Shown here one piece after another: positions 44,966 through 55,981 of a DNA stretch of 64,000 nt. The stretch is taken from NCBI GenBank assembly GCA_029448655.1, contig JACCLO010000005.1:3782001-3846000 (forward strand), in the 5' to 3' direction. Every line of letters begins with the position of its first letter. The stretch's first letter is position 1. A program made the position numbers and the translations under genes. The DNA is from Wolfiporia cocos (taxonomy: Eukaryota > Basidiomycota > Agaricomycetes > Polyporales > Phaeolaceae). Below the pieces are notes generated by a model, which worked only from the letters and a program-made list of their open reading frames with translations, made no database searches and was not told the origin of the DNA.

Positions 44966-47624
44966 GGCGGCGTGCGCGTTCCCGCTGCGCGCGCTGGTTC
45001 CCGCTGCGCGCGTTGGTTCCCGCTGAACGATGACACTCCCGGTGCGTATACCCACGATAGAGGCCGGGGTGGTGCCGAGCACCGTGTACGATACGTCTGA
45101 GAGTCGGGCGACCGCGAACTCTGGGCCCAGGATATCCGGACTCTGGTTCCTATGCTATGCTCATGCTCAAAGTACTGCCGCAGCCCATTCGTCGCTTCCC
45201 AATTACCGCTTTCCAATTACCGCTTTCCATTTCTGTCGCTATCCATATCCATCTGTCCATTTGCCGCTATGATTTTCGCCGCACATATATCCATCACGCC
45301 GCGGCCCATCTGGCCATGATCATGTATCTGTACACGCATACACCGTCCGAGATCTATGTAGCCTATGTGCCCCTTCTCCCGCGGTTCGAGCGCCTGCGTA
45401 CGCGGGCGCTCTGTGGCGCGCCTCTAGGGCCGCGGTGCACCGCGGACACGCCGCCCTCGGGCGCCGCTCGAATCGCCCTCGTCTGCGCGAAGCAGACAGT
45501 CAGAGCCCGTCCTGCGCGGGCAGTGCCACACAGCCGCTAGGGCGCCTAGATAGATTGCCTGCGCGGGGTGCAGCGCAGGCGTGCCCGAGGAGCGCACGGT
45601 GCACTGCATGCCCGGGGCGGTCTGATCCCCACTGCCAGGATCCACAGGCGGCGCCTGCTGGACGCGCGCGATGGACGGCCCCGGCCGTTCGTGGATATCC
45701 AGCCTGCGTGCAGATGCGCAGCCCAGCTCGGATGGCCAGCCCAGCGCCAGTCCAGTCGCGGATGTCCAGTGCCTGTTATGGAGAGGCGCCCGTGCGGGGC
45801 GAGGCGCCGGTCACGGGCCCTCGAGGACAGACAGGAGTTGGGACGGAATCTGCAGCGTGCCTGGGCATCAGATGCGGCGACTGGGCTACTGAATGGGCGA
45901 AGGCGGGGTCGCTTCGCTGTCTGATGCACCCGCGCCCATTACGCGCGACGGCGCAGGGATGGAATCCAGAGTCGGACTTTTGGCGTGCCTTGTGAGGTGG
46001 CGCGCGCGCGCGCGAGTCGCCTTCCGTTCTGGCTGCCTGCGAGCCTGCTGACCGCCTGGCAACGGAAGGGCAGCGTTCTGTTATGGACGCGCGGTCGCGA
46101 AGAGCCAAGGCTGGCTGATGCTGCACGTCAGGAGAACAACAAGTGACTCGGTGGAATGGGAGCGGAGACGGTCCCGACCGGTCGGAGACGATATTGCGCC
46201 GAGGTTACCAGAGCTGGGGCTTGTACGTGTGCGGCATAGCGTCCAGGAATGCAGAGCGCGCCAACCCTGATTGTCGTCACTTGCGATGGGGGCGGAGGAT
46301 CGGCGTGCGTGCCGACCGTGGCGACAATCAAGTGGCACCATCTTGGAGATGGACAAGAAAATCTGCATGCACGGATTGCCTCTGATGCGCGCAGACGACC
46401 ATCTTGGCAGCTCATGTGTGCGACGATGGCGGCGGCGCCGAACCCTCGTGTGTGAACGCTAAGTGCTATAGCAGATGCTAAGTGCTATAGCAGCAGCAGG
46501 CCGGAGCGCCGGCCGCCGCGACGCAGGTCGCGGCGGGCATCTCGGTGCCATCGCACACGGCTGCTGCATCGGGCTCGCCTAGCGTGGAGCCTAGAGAGTG
46601 AATGGCCGTCGCAGGATATCACGCCTCAGGGTCTCGCCAGGCGCGCGCTCTGCGACTGTGCTTCCCGCTAGGCTCGCATCCACCCGAGGGCAGAGTCCGA
46701 TATTGTCGCCGCCAGCAAGCCCACCCCAGATGCTAGCCCGGCCCCAACCCTGCTCCCCTCCCGCGGGTCCCCACGGGCGGCGCCGCGCGCAGCGCACAGC
46801 CGTGCCAGTGCCCGCACGCCTGCCGCCCGCCGCGCCGCACGCCCCCGCCGCGCCACCCGCCGCCGCGCCACCACCGCGCGTCGGACGGCGCGCATTCAGA
46901 TTCAGCCTAAAATGTTCGGACTCCCCCGCGCAGCGCGAACGGAACTCTGGGCGGACGCCGCGTGCTTGGGCTTGCGCTTGTTGGTCCCGGCTCGTTCTGG
47001 CTGGATCGGCGCACCGCCTCCCGCGAAGACCCTGCCCGTGCCCCCGGCTGCGCTTCGCAGCTCCGCTCGCCGCGCCGCGATCAGTGCGCCGCCGATCTGC
47101 TGCGATGGCGCCGCGCACGCGTGCGGCTGGCTCGCGGCGACGCGGTGAGTGCTGCGATCTGTGCGATGTGCCGTGGATCGCCGCGTAGGCACGCGGCCGT
47201 CCTCGCGAGTAGACCAGCTGGGGGGTGCGGAAGCCGGACCCTAGGAGCGCAGCTCTGCTGTTCCTGTGCGGATCCCTGCTGATCCTGTGGAAGATCCACG
47301 CCGGCGCGGGTGCTGTAGATGCGAGGGGCTCATCCGCGTTATCTGATACGGGCCGTCGACGTGCGGCACGGCGGTGAGTCTCAGTTCGCCTTTGCCAGAC
47401 GATCCAGGGCGATTGGCCGGCCCGAGTGCAGGACGGTTCGCGCTGGCGAAGCGACCCACATTGTGGATGGTCTGTCCTCAGCGACATGTAGTTGTCGAGG
47501 GTGCTGGTGCCCAACGGGTCTTTGCTGCCCCATGAAACGGGTATGCTTGTGATTATACCCCATGGAACGGGTATGCTTTCCGGCGAGACTCAGGCGTGTG
47601 TTACAAGTGGCTATCTTACGGGCC
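44966..47624. other. GC- and CpG-rich flank, no gene supported
   Basis: Continues the GC-rich tract to about 47.5 kb. Short direct repeats are visible: 'cgctgcgcgcg(c/t)tggttccc' twice near 44985-45020, 'ttaccgctttcca' twice near 45200-45230, 'gctaagtgctatagcag' twice near 46460-46485, and 'ccccatg.aacgggtatgctt' twice near 47528-47575. The large open frames are due to base composition. Confidence 0.45.
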
Positions 47625-48440
47625 CGAGATGGGTAAGCAGATAGGGCTCCATTCCTCCCTCATCATTTCAAGGGAACAATATATGCGTCATCTGGTGAAC
47701 GCACGAAACTACCAGCGATATATTGCGGATTGTGAATCGTTTGTATGTCGGGACTCGACTTGGGCAAGCTCACTCTCCTATGCTTGGCGCTAGGCTCGCT
47801 GGGCATGCACGGGCGACTGTAGCCAGGGAATGCAAAACGCTAAGCGTGACAGCTCCGCTGGTGACTTTTCCCGCGCGCGTTCCGCGTCGTCGCCCTCACG
47901 CGTTCGCCAATCCGCTGTGACCAAGCTTCGGTACATTGAGTACAAACGGCTAAGGTGCGTACATATCCTTTTTCGGCCTCAATACTAAACTACCCCTTAC
48001 GCGCGGAGTCAATTGCGCCAGGCACCGCCGATCGCGCCCCGAAACCAGCAGCGCCGCGCGGGGTATTTCTACACCCGCATCCCGCACCAGGTGTACGGCT
48101 GGTACTCGTCGAAAGGCTGCTCTATGTTGGGGTACTGTGTAACAAGCAATTATTTCACAGGTCTGGAATAGGCATGAATAAGCAGATAGAGCTCCATTCT
48201 TCCCTCACCATCTGAACGGAGCAATATATGCGTCATCTGGTGATCGCGCGGAGAATTATCAGCGATGTGTTGCGGACTGTGAATCACTTGTATGTTAGGA
48301 CTCGACTTCCCTCCCCTTTTCTTGGCGCTAGACTCGCTGGGCATGCACGGACGACTGTGGCCAGGGAATTTGAAACTCTGAGTGAGCCAATCCCGCATCC
48401 CGCATTAGGTGTACGGCTAGCACTCGACAAAATTTTGCCC
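47625..48440 (+). repeat. Two-copy tandem repeat, about 540-bp period
   Basis: 'gggctccattc.tccctcatca' and 'atatatgcgtcatctggtga' through 'gcgctaggctcgctgggcat' and 'ccagggaat' at about 47640-47835 recur at about 48185-48370 in the same order and spacing. Then 'aggtgtacggct' recurs (48090 and 48404). Copy 2 lacks about 200 bp found in copy 1. No coding content or TE motif was recognised. Confidence 0.8.
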
Positions 48441-48766
48441 TGTGTTTGTGTAGCATTCAGCGGACCTGCCTCATCCGGCGGATTTCGAGTAGTCGTGGCT
48501 CGCGCGTACGTGTTGTACGACACGCTGCCTATGACTAGAGTTGCATGTGCTGGACCGGATCAGCCGGCAGCCGAGCTTGCCGCAGGCATGAAAAAGATTA
48601 AATTCAGGGGTCTATGTTCCTGAATTTACGGTTGTCATGACGGGCATCTTGGCGCCCCTGTATTAAGTCTCTGGAGCATGGAACATGCGATGGGATTATA
48701 CGACTCGCTGACACAACCGCGATGACGCTGGCGTCGGTCCCAATCTCTTCGTTTACAGTGCTCCCC

Positions 48767-48814
48767 AATGCTGTCAGTAATGCTGTCAGTAATGCTGTCA
48801 GTAATGCTGTCAGT
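48767..48814 (+). repeat. Four exact 12-bp tandem repeats
   Basis: 'aatgctgtcagt' is present four times head to tail without a mismatch. Confidence 0.9.
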
Positions 48815-50273
48815 AACTCTCATGAGATCTCGAGCGTATCTGAAGCCAGCCAATATGAAACGAACGCTTGGTGTCTATGCGCCCCTTGAATTCAATTGGT
48901 GCCATAAATTTGCTCATTTTATTTGCATCAGAAGAGGAGCGACGGCATGGTGTGGCGTAGAAAGCCCGCATGAGACTGCAAGACCATGCGGTACCGCGGA
49001 GCAACTAAGCGATTCAATCGACCAATTTCATTCTGTTTTCAATTGCTTCTAATTCGATTTTCAAACCGAGTCAGTATTGATGTCAGCATTGATGATCCCA
49101 GGCGTGACATTCGGATATCTGCGCCGAGGACTTTAGCAATCATTATCAAATGCGGGTAAGAAGTCGAACACTACGCCCTTTGAGGGGCTTCAGGGTCGGA
49201 GGGATGCTATAGTATCACGAGCTTGACTGCGCACCGTTCACTGCGGGCCGTCTCGTAACATCGCCTTCCAATGCCGCCGCTTTCAGACCCTCCCGATGGA
49301 TGGATGGATGGTCTCGGCTGCTTGGTGAGTACTTTTAGCTCCCCCTATAGCCCCATCTGCTGCTGTCAACTACGCTGATGAACGAGTGTTCCATTGTCAG
49401 CACAAGGGCAGTGCGTCGAAGAGGTTTAGGTTGACCGAACCGAGATGAGCTACTATATCCCATGCCCCTGCGCGCTGTTGTACTAATGCGGATCTCAGCG
49501 GGCTGTGAATACGACGGACAGGCTGATGAACAGTGAGATGTAGGCGATGGTGATACCGACTATGCCTCTTATCCGCACAAGGACAATCTGCTATAGCCGC
49601 CAAATCGCGACGAGATCGGGAATGCGGCTGTTCAGATTACTGACATCTCGTCTCAGACATCTTTGCTACCTCTCAGTTGGTGGGCTTTGGCATAGTCGCA
49701 ACTGCTTCGTCCGTCTCTACGTAGTAGACGAACGTCAGAGGACTGTCGGTGCCATTATACTATTATACCTGCTTCCAGTCTATCGGTTCCATTACTGTGA
49801 TTCGCCTGTCATCGGTACATGGTCCGGCCAGCGTGTGAGCGAACCTGTGCTCACAGGATCGCATCGACGCTGTACAACCATGGGAAAGACACGGAAGTGA
49901 ATCCTGTCTCGTGCCTTTTCGTAATTAGCAGATAGAGAGATGTGGCAATTCGTTTGGAACTCAGCATCAATTGCTTTCCCACAGCGAGGCGCGAAGGCGG
50001 TTTAGCCAAGCCGCAACTACCGTCGGTACGCAAGCATCATCATTAAGCATCACTTGATCTTGCGGCGATGATGTCAATCATAACCAATTCTACCCGGGTC
50101 TGCGCCACGTCTCGCACCATCGAGTAGTCTGCAGCGGCAACTCCAAGCTCTCACCGATGTTCAATCGAAGGGTTCTGCCGATAACCTGTCACCTAAGGTA
50201 TGGGTCACATGGGATTTGCGCAGTGTGTTTATATGAATTGCGCACGTCTGTCGCCCTTCTCTCACACAGTGCC
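48815..50273. other. Intergenic, no gene supported
   Basis: A (ggat)n/(atgg)n patch lies near 49296-49310. Minus-strand DNA at about 49510-49580 encodes a hydrophobic run (IVGITIAYISLFISLSVVF) flanked by stops, perhaps an exon relic of a membrane protein. The last ~100 bp are the promoter of the oxygenase gene. Confidence 0.3.
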
Positions 50274-51675
50274 ATGCCAGGACTTATGAGCTTCCCCCCT
50301 TTTCCTGAGGATGTGCCGACGCACCCCTTGCTAGTGGTGGACTATCAACTAGTAAAGGGAGGTGATCTGAATGAGATCGACAAGTTGTGGGATGCCGCTA
50401 CTCATCTGGGCTTCTGGTAGTAAGTATCAGAGCCTTAACAATTATGGCTGCTTCTTACATCAAATAAGCTTGAAAAATCACGGGGCGGATGAAGAGGTGG
50501 CGGAGATGTTTGAAATGGGCGATGACACAATGAAGCTGCCGTATGAAGAGAAGATGAAGTACGAGCAGGGTGATGAAGGGATGTCGTTCGGGTGTGTCCG
50601 AAGTCTCGCTGCTCAATCGCGGAGATCAGTTTACATCCAATCAGTTATAAAAAAGCAGGAGCAAATGCCGTGGACGAGAGCGGCGTTCTCGATACCGCAG
50701 AGTTCATCAACGTGTCCAAGGATGATGCACTTGCTTGGCCGAGGGCTGTCCATCGCTCATACCCCTCCACGGTGGAAGCGCGCATGAGCTCCACCATTCA
50801 ACCGTTCGTGAGGAAGTCGCTTGAGATTAATCACACGCTCCTCGACATCTTGAACAAGAAGCTGGGCCTACCAGAAGGCGCCCTTGCCGAACGCCATGCT
50901 ATCGATGAGCCAAGCGGAAGTGAGGCACGGTGCATTCGAACCCCGCCAATGCATTCCGACACCTCTGAGAATAGAGTGGCAATCGGAGCGCACACTGACT
51001 TCGGGTCATTAGTGAGGAGAGCCGCCTTCGCATGTGACATGAATTGACTGACGGGAACACTCAGTCATTCCTGCACAACCGCTTAGGGGGGCTACAAGTA
51101 ATGGTTCCAGGCACGAGCGTCTGGCAATATGTGAAGGTTCAGTCATATTTCTTTGATGGGCCGAGATCGGCTGTTGACGTCTACCATAGCCAATCCCTGG
51201 TCATGCCATATGCAACCTTGGAGACGCTATGACTATTTTCAGCGGAGGAATACTGAAGTCCAATCTACACCGCGTAGTGTATGCACACTGCATCATCTGG
51301 GGACTCGGGAGCTCATCTGTTCGGATCCTTGCCTAGGTCTCCGCCGAAGGAGCAAGGAAGATACGTCCGATGGTCTCTGGTATTCTTCACTAGACCGGGA
51401 AACTCTGTCGAACTTCGAGCGCTCATAGATGAGAGCCCTCTTATTGCCGATGCAGTTGCTGCAGACCCCGAGCGAAACTTCAATACAGGAGTAGCCGCTA
51501 AAGATTGGTTCGCCAGGCGAATCAAGAACCAAAGAATCAAGAATAGAGCGGTACGTAATATAACGGCCGATGAGTGAACTCAGACCGCGGAAGATGCTGA
51601 TGATCGTGACCGCTACAGGGCCCTGAGACCTGGCGAGCGAGTCGAGGCATGGAGCACCAGCCATCTGCGGCTTGA
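50274..51675 (+). CDS. 2-oxoglutarate/Fe(II)-dependent oxygenase (isopenicillin N synthase-like)
   Basis: Seven exons: 50274-50419, 50469-50591, 50645-51011, 51065-51136, 51190-51278, 51337-51550 and 51619-51675; 355 aa in frame. The N-terminal part (FPPFPEDVPTHPLLVVDYQL, LWDAATHLGFWYLKNHGADE) is the DIOX_N type. The double-stranded beta-helix core has the iron triad GAHTDFGSL (His, Asp) and LKSNLHRVV (distal His), and the co-substrate motif RWSLVFFTRP (Arg-x-Ser). Such enzymes hydroxylate, desaturate or cyclise small molecules; the substrate cannot be predicted here. No secondary-metabolite core gene lies nearby. Every intron is 49-68 nt and the frame closes at the stop. Confidence 0.9.
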
Positions 51676-52060
51676 CTTAGAAATAGCTAGGTATTGGCAC
51701 GTGGATACTGCCCGATGTGAGACACACGGAATCATCCTTGATATTTTGACTGGCACGATTATCATCATATCGATCTGCTTGGCGCAAAGGCGTGCAGCGC
51801 CCGACGTGACCGCGTTACTGCTACTAGAGAAGAGATAGTATTGGCGTTTGCGCTCTGAAGGTGATGAGAATGTCAATTAGCTTCTCCATAAATCATTATG
51901 GAAGATATGCATCACCATGAAGCGCCATCTCGAAATTATCATCATTCGGCTAGCGGGATTTGCCATGAACTTCCATGCCACGATGGACTTTGTCAAACAA
52001 CGTTTCCGCGCTCATCAACTGATTTTGTTGTATCATTTACATCTAGCATTAGAAGGAGGT
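51676..52060. other. Intergenic between convergent genes
   Basis: About 385 bp between the 3' ends of the plus-strand oxygenase and the minus-strand relic. Nothing recognisable. Confidence 0.4.
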
Positions 52061-52616
52061 CTATGGATAAATATTACAACAGCGCTCACTCATCATATCA
52101 AGCCGAAGCTGAACTGCCTCGCGAGAGGCCCAAATCTCGTGATCCGCAATCTCTTCCGGATCCTTCCACGATACGAAAGACGTGTCGTAGCGCGCATCTG
52201 GTAGGTGGCCGATCATGTAGACATGCGCTGGAACAGCGTTCGTTATGACGGAGGCTGTCGGCAGCAGCAACTTGACCAGCATGTGAGCGGGCTCCAATGG
52301 CTCGTCGGACACATGCGCGATCTCGCTGAATGAGGTGTCACCTCGCCGAACTGACTAAGATGATGCATACGTACGAAAGAATGATAGATCCAATGCCATG
52401 CTTCCGCGCCTTTTTCTGCCGCATGATATCCACGCAGAAGTCATCCAGTACGGATATTAGATTCTTGTATGCATGCATAGTAAAGGGTTTGTCGCATAAT
52501 ATCAACCTCAACCCCGACTTCGGGAGGCGATAATAGTAGTAAGGAGGGACAGCATTTAGATGGTGCATATAGTAGAGTTTGTCGGGAGTCACCATGTCCT
52601 GGAGGGTAAATCTCAT
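52061..52616 (-). pseudogene. Unrecognised family, copy 1, frameshifted
   Basis: Two overlapping minus-strand frames match the intact neighbour at 53456-54097. Frame one gives HLNAVPPYYYYRLPKSGLRL and CDKPFTMHAYKNLISVLDDF. Frame two gives VRRGDTSFSEIAHVSD, PAHMLVKLLLPTA, AHVYMIGHLPDARYDTSF and ADHEIWASREA. The switch at about 52345-52385 comes from small deletions, with a stop in the joining region. The family is not known to me. Confidence 0.65.
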
Positions 52617-53455
52617 CTTGGAGAATGTCGTAAGTGCCTGTAACAGAGTCCTGCTCTACGGTCAATGATGGGGCCTAACCGCTGCAGGCATATATGTTTT
52701 ATTTGACAATCTGCTGAGAAACAGTGCTGACTCAACGCTTGTGAATGCAGCGTCGCGACGGTAGTAGGGCATGCAAGACATTGTAGCAGTATCCAAAGTT
52801 GACAATAGCGAGCGGGACTATACTTACCACACGGGAGTTCGGAGTAACCTTCTTGTCATTGTTTTCTGTGATGAGGGCGCTACTAGGTACAATAGATAGT
52901 TGATAATAAGGATCCTGCGGTGGCTTCGAACCCGATCTGCTATTCAAGCAGTAAACAATAAGCCAGCAAGGTCATATGGCAGGACAATTGTCCCCTATCG
53001 GCTTCTCGTATAATGAACAATGCCCTTGTGCCCACAGGCCGGCCGAAGCATCGAGATCGTCTAGATCTTGGATCGATGCACTACCGCGACCGTTGCGGTT
53101 AGGAGAATGTGGCGCTTATATGAGGGGCACACGCGAAGCTCCGCCAAAAAAGGTAGTCGCTCCCATAAGGACCTACAATTTTCATAGGTCTTGTTCGTGA
53201 CGCGATGAGAAAGAGAAAGGCTGGGATGGTCCCTATCCAACACATATTTGAATCTCTCGAGAACATCAGGCCTGCAAGGCAGACTATTTACGCTGAGGCT
53301 GTCTTGCGTCGGGAGCTCTTACCGTATCGTGTCCCTTATTCTCAACGATTGTTGCATAATGTATATTGTTAATCTCGACATAGCCGGTATACACAAACAT
53401 TCGTTCCAACTCACAACCCCTCGTCCCAGATTTGCCTGACTTTCAGCTGATGGCC
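52617..53455. other. Spacer between the two copies
   Basis: No gene is supported. A minus-strand frame at 53061-53243 (NKTYENCRSLWERLPFLAEL) is short and unrecognised. Confidence 0.3.
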
Positions 53456-54097
53456 TCAGACAGTAGTATGATGATACGAGCGTTTCATTACAGTCGTGGA
53501 ATCCTTAGGTGGCCACGTTGAATTGGGCTGTTCCAAAAAACTGTGAGCATTATGGCTATACAGACGACCAGATATCTTACTCCTGATGTCTACATCCGCG
53601 TTGGTAGCCTCACGCAGAGCATACATTTCATGTTCAGCTAGTTCTTGAACATGCCCCCAGAAGATCGTCGCAGTGTCGTATTTAGCATCTGGAAGTGATC
53701 CAGAATAGTATACATGGGCGGTGATTACTTGGGTAAAGGTGGCCTTGGTTGGTAGCGTCATCTTGACGAGCATGTGTGGAGGCTCCATCCAGTTGTCTGA
53801 TACATGAGCAACCTCTCTGTTTAGCAGGGTATCAGAAGGGCAAATCTGATCTAGGATGCGTAAAAAGGCATACGAGATGAATACGAATTGGAAGTCCATA
53901 TCCTCTGCTCTCTTGCTGCATAACTGAGCAAAGTAGAAGTCTTCAAAGATGCGTGCTAGATTCTGATATCCCTCAGGTGTGGATGGCTTGTCGCAAATGA
54001 AAACCCTATAACCCGACATCGGCATATCCAGGAAATAATACGGGGGGACGGCGTTAAGACGGTGTGAGGAACGTCGCACCATTGAACCAGATAGCAT
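53456..54097 (-). CDS. Hypothetical protein of unrecognised family, copy 2
   Basis: Intronless frame of 213 aa from ATG 54097. Conserved blocks shared with the broken copy: HRLNAVPPYYFLDMPMSGYR, VFICDKPSTPEGYQNLARIF, REVAHVSDNWMEPPHMLVKM, AHVYYSGSLPDAKYDTATIF and ELAEHEMYALREA. Conservation between the diverged copies suggests the protein was once under selection. There is no signal peptide, transmembrane segment or known catalytic motif. 'atttaaagg' on the minus strand, about 60 bp upstream of the ATG, could be the TATA element. An upstream exon cannot be excluded. Confidence 0.6.
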   Translation of the reverse strand: MLSGSMVRRSSHRLNAVPPYYFLDMPMSGYRVFICDKPSTPEGYQNLARIFEDFYFAQLCSKRAEDMDFQFVFISYAFLRILDQICPSDTLLNREVAHVSDNWMEPPHMLVKMTLPTKATFTQVITAHVYYSGSLPDAKYDTATIFWGHVQELAEHEMYALREATNADVDIRSKISGRLYSHNAHSFLEQPNSTWPPKDSTTVMKRSYHHTTV

Positions 54098-54897
54098 CGC
54101 AGAAGGACGAGTTTGATGAGTTGTGCTGTTCTCGTATTGAATCTGCTGGACCTTTAAATGTGGCCGGGGCTTCGCTCACCTCCTGTCAAGGTAGGATTGC
54201 AGTGCGCGTGCGGTAAATTCTATAGATGGGTCGAGTCAGCTGCCCGCGGTGCGGTGGGCGGGTGCGAGCGGGAAGAAGTATGAAAGAGGTGGCCGAAGGG
54301 TCGACCGGTCATAAGTGAGCGGATTTGGTTTCGAGATCATAGCGTGCCTCAATCGATCGGAAGAGTATGACTGCGTATCAGTCACTCTACCATATTAGCC
54401 ATGTGTCTATAATGCGTTTCCCCATTTCCCACTCTTTGCCGAGTACACTTCCGCTTCAAGATGTGTCCATTGTCCCGCGTATATTGACTCGATTGAAGAG
54501 GCGATGAGAGAAAGAGTCACGTAGTGACTGATTCAATCATTGATCGCAAATTCATGATCGTCGGTGCGCCACACTAGACCATATTTGGACTGAAACCAAC
54601 CTCCACCACCGAACAATAGATAGACCTCAAGCCGGTCGAAGGTCCTACTCAGCCTATATGTTGGCATGACATACCTTCACGAACAAAACAACACATTCTC
54701 ATGGCAGCTTTAGATAATAAACTACGCGCTGCTCGACATTCAGCGTCATGACAACGGCGTTCCAATGAGATTGGAGCTTTCTGGGCTGGCAGAAGTTGCC
54801 AACTTCCTCTTACTACGTCGCTGGGCGCGAGTACCGTCTATTTTGTCTGGCTGAGCACAGAGTCCACTTGCAGGCCAGCTGGTTTGGTCAGCTCGCT
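54098..54897. other. Divergent promoter region, no gene seen
   Basis: About 800 bp between the minus-strand hypothetical gene and the plus-strand MARVEL-like gene. No credible coding frame. Confidence 0.4.
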
Positions 54898-55665
54898 ATG
54901 AGGGCAGCATTGCTACGGTTTTCGTTGTATATCGCTTTGGTAAGTAACGACATTTTGCCGAGCCTAAAAATGACATCCTAATTCCATCTGCTTACGTCGT
55001 CAAAGTGGCTGTGCTCTGCTCTATTGTTCGTGTTGACAATAGTACGCCTCAATTACACTCTGCATCTTCCTAAGGGGGACCCACTCAATGGAGGGACCGA
55101 CTTTTATGGTATGTATATTCTCTTTCGACTCATGCTGAAGGCGTGATGGCCTCGATTGCCTGAATAGACCCTATAGTCGTGGAGCTACTGGTATGCTCCT
55201 TGCTAGCCTTGGGTCTCGCCCCGCTCGTGTAAGTGCAGATTGGTATGCCCACACGGGATCGTCACATACTGTTGGCAGGCTCAATCTACTAGGGCGGTAT
55301 TTGAGTAATCCATTCACCGAGGTCTCTGCCCCTGTCATTGAGGTGATCGCATTGGGTCTCCTCTGGCTCCTCTGGATTATCGGTGCCGGCGTTGCTAGTG
55401 TACGTACAAAAGCTGCTTACTCAGATCTGATGCCCACGTCTGCGTTGTACAGAGCATCTGGCCCAGTCTCTCCTTCTGCTACAACTTTGCAGCGTGCCGA
55501 GTTCTTGCCGCTATGACAGCGTTCGCCTGGCTCGGCTGGCTCGCCATATGTGGTCTGTTGGTCGTCGGCATGTTTCCCTTTTTCCAGAAGAAGCGCGATA
55601 TAGGAGCTACGAACGAGGTCGATTGGGTAATTCCTACACGCACAGCCCCCACAGCGCAGGTTTGA
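54898..55665 (+). CDS. Four-helix MARVEL-like membrane protein
   Basis: Five exons: 54898-54939, 55006-55108, 55168-55228, 55279-55399 and 55453-55665; 179 aa in frame. Four hydrophobic helices are evident: LCSALLFVLTIVRLNYTL, VELLVCSLLALGLAPLVLNL, VIEVIALGLLWLLWIIGAGV, and the helix after CRVLAAMTAFAWLGWLAICG running on to LLVVGMFPFF. The pattern, helix lengths and 'AxxAFAWLxW' in the last helix fit fungal MARVEL-domain proteins, which work in membrane apposition and vesicle sorting. A short hydrophilic tail ends TAPTAQV. The first exon encodes only 14 residues. Confidence 0.78.
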
Positions 55666-55981
55666 AAGAGTGCGAGGCCTAGATTCCCATGGGGCATGCA
55701 AGAGACTACCCGAGGGATGTAGTGCTTGCCATGTTTGTAGCTCATGACTCGTGCGCAGACATTTTTAATGTAGCGTGTTCAGAATCCTCCGCTCCGACAG
55801 GGTCTATTGACAACTTCGACGAGCGTCCCGCTGTGAGCGGATCCATATTCAATAACTATTGACCACAGCTGTTATTGTTAGACACCGTCTGCTACAGAGA
55901 ATACAAGTGGCGCATCCGGGCCCCTCGATACAGACATCTTATGGCTCTAGGCGCGCTCACATGCCATTGTCCATTGTCCAC
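55666..55981. other. Intergenic between convergent genes
   Basis: About 315 bp between the MARVEL-like stop and the GH3 stop. Nothing recognisable. Confidence 0.4.

Noticed and set aside
46591..47514. 307-codon minus-strand ORF
   Set aside because: Same reason: a composition-driven frame in the GC-rich tract, no domain, no splice logic.
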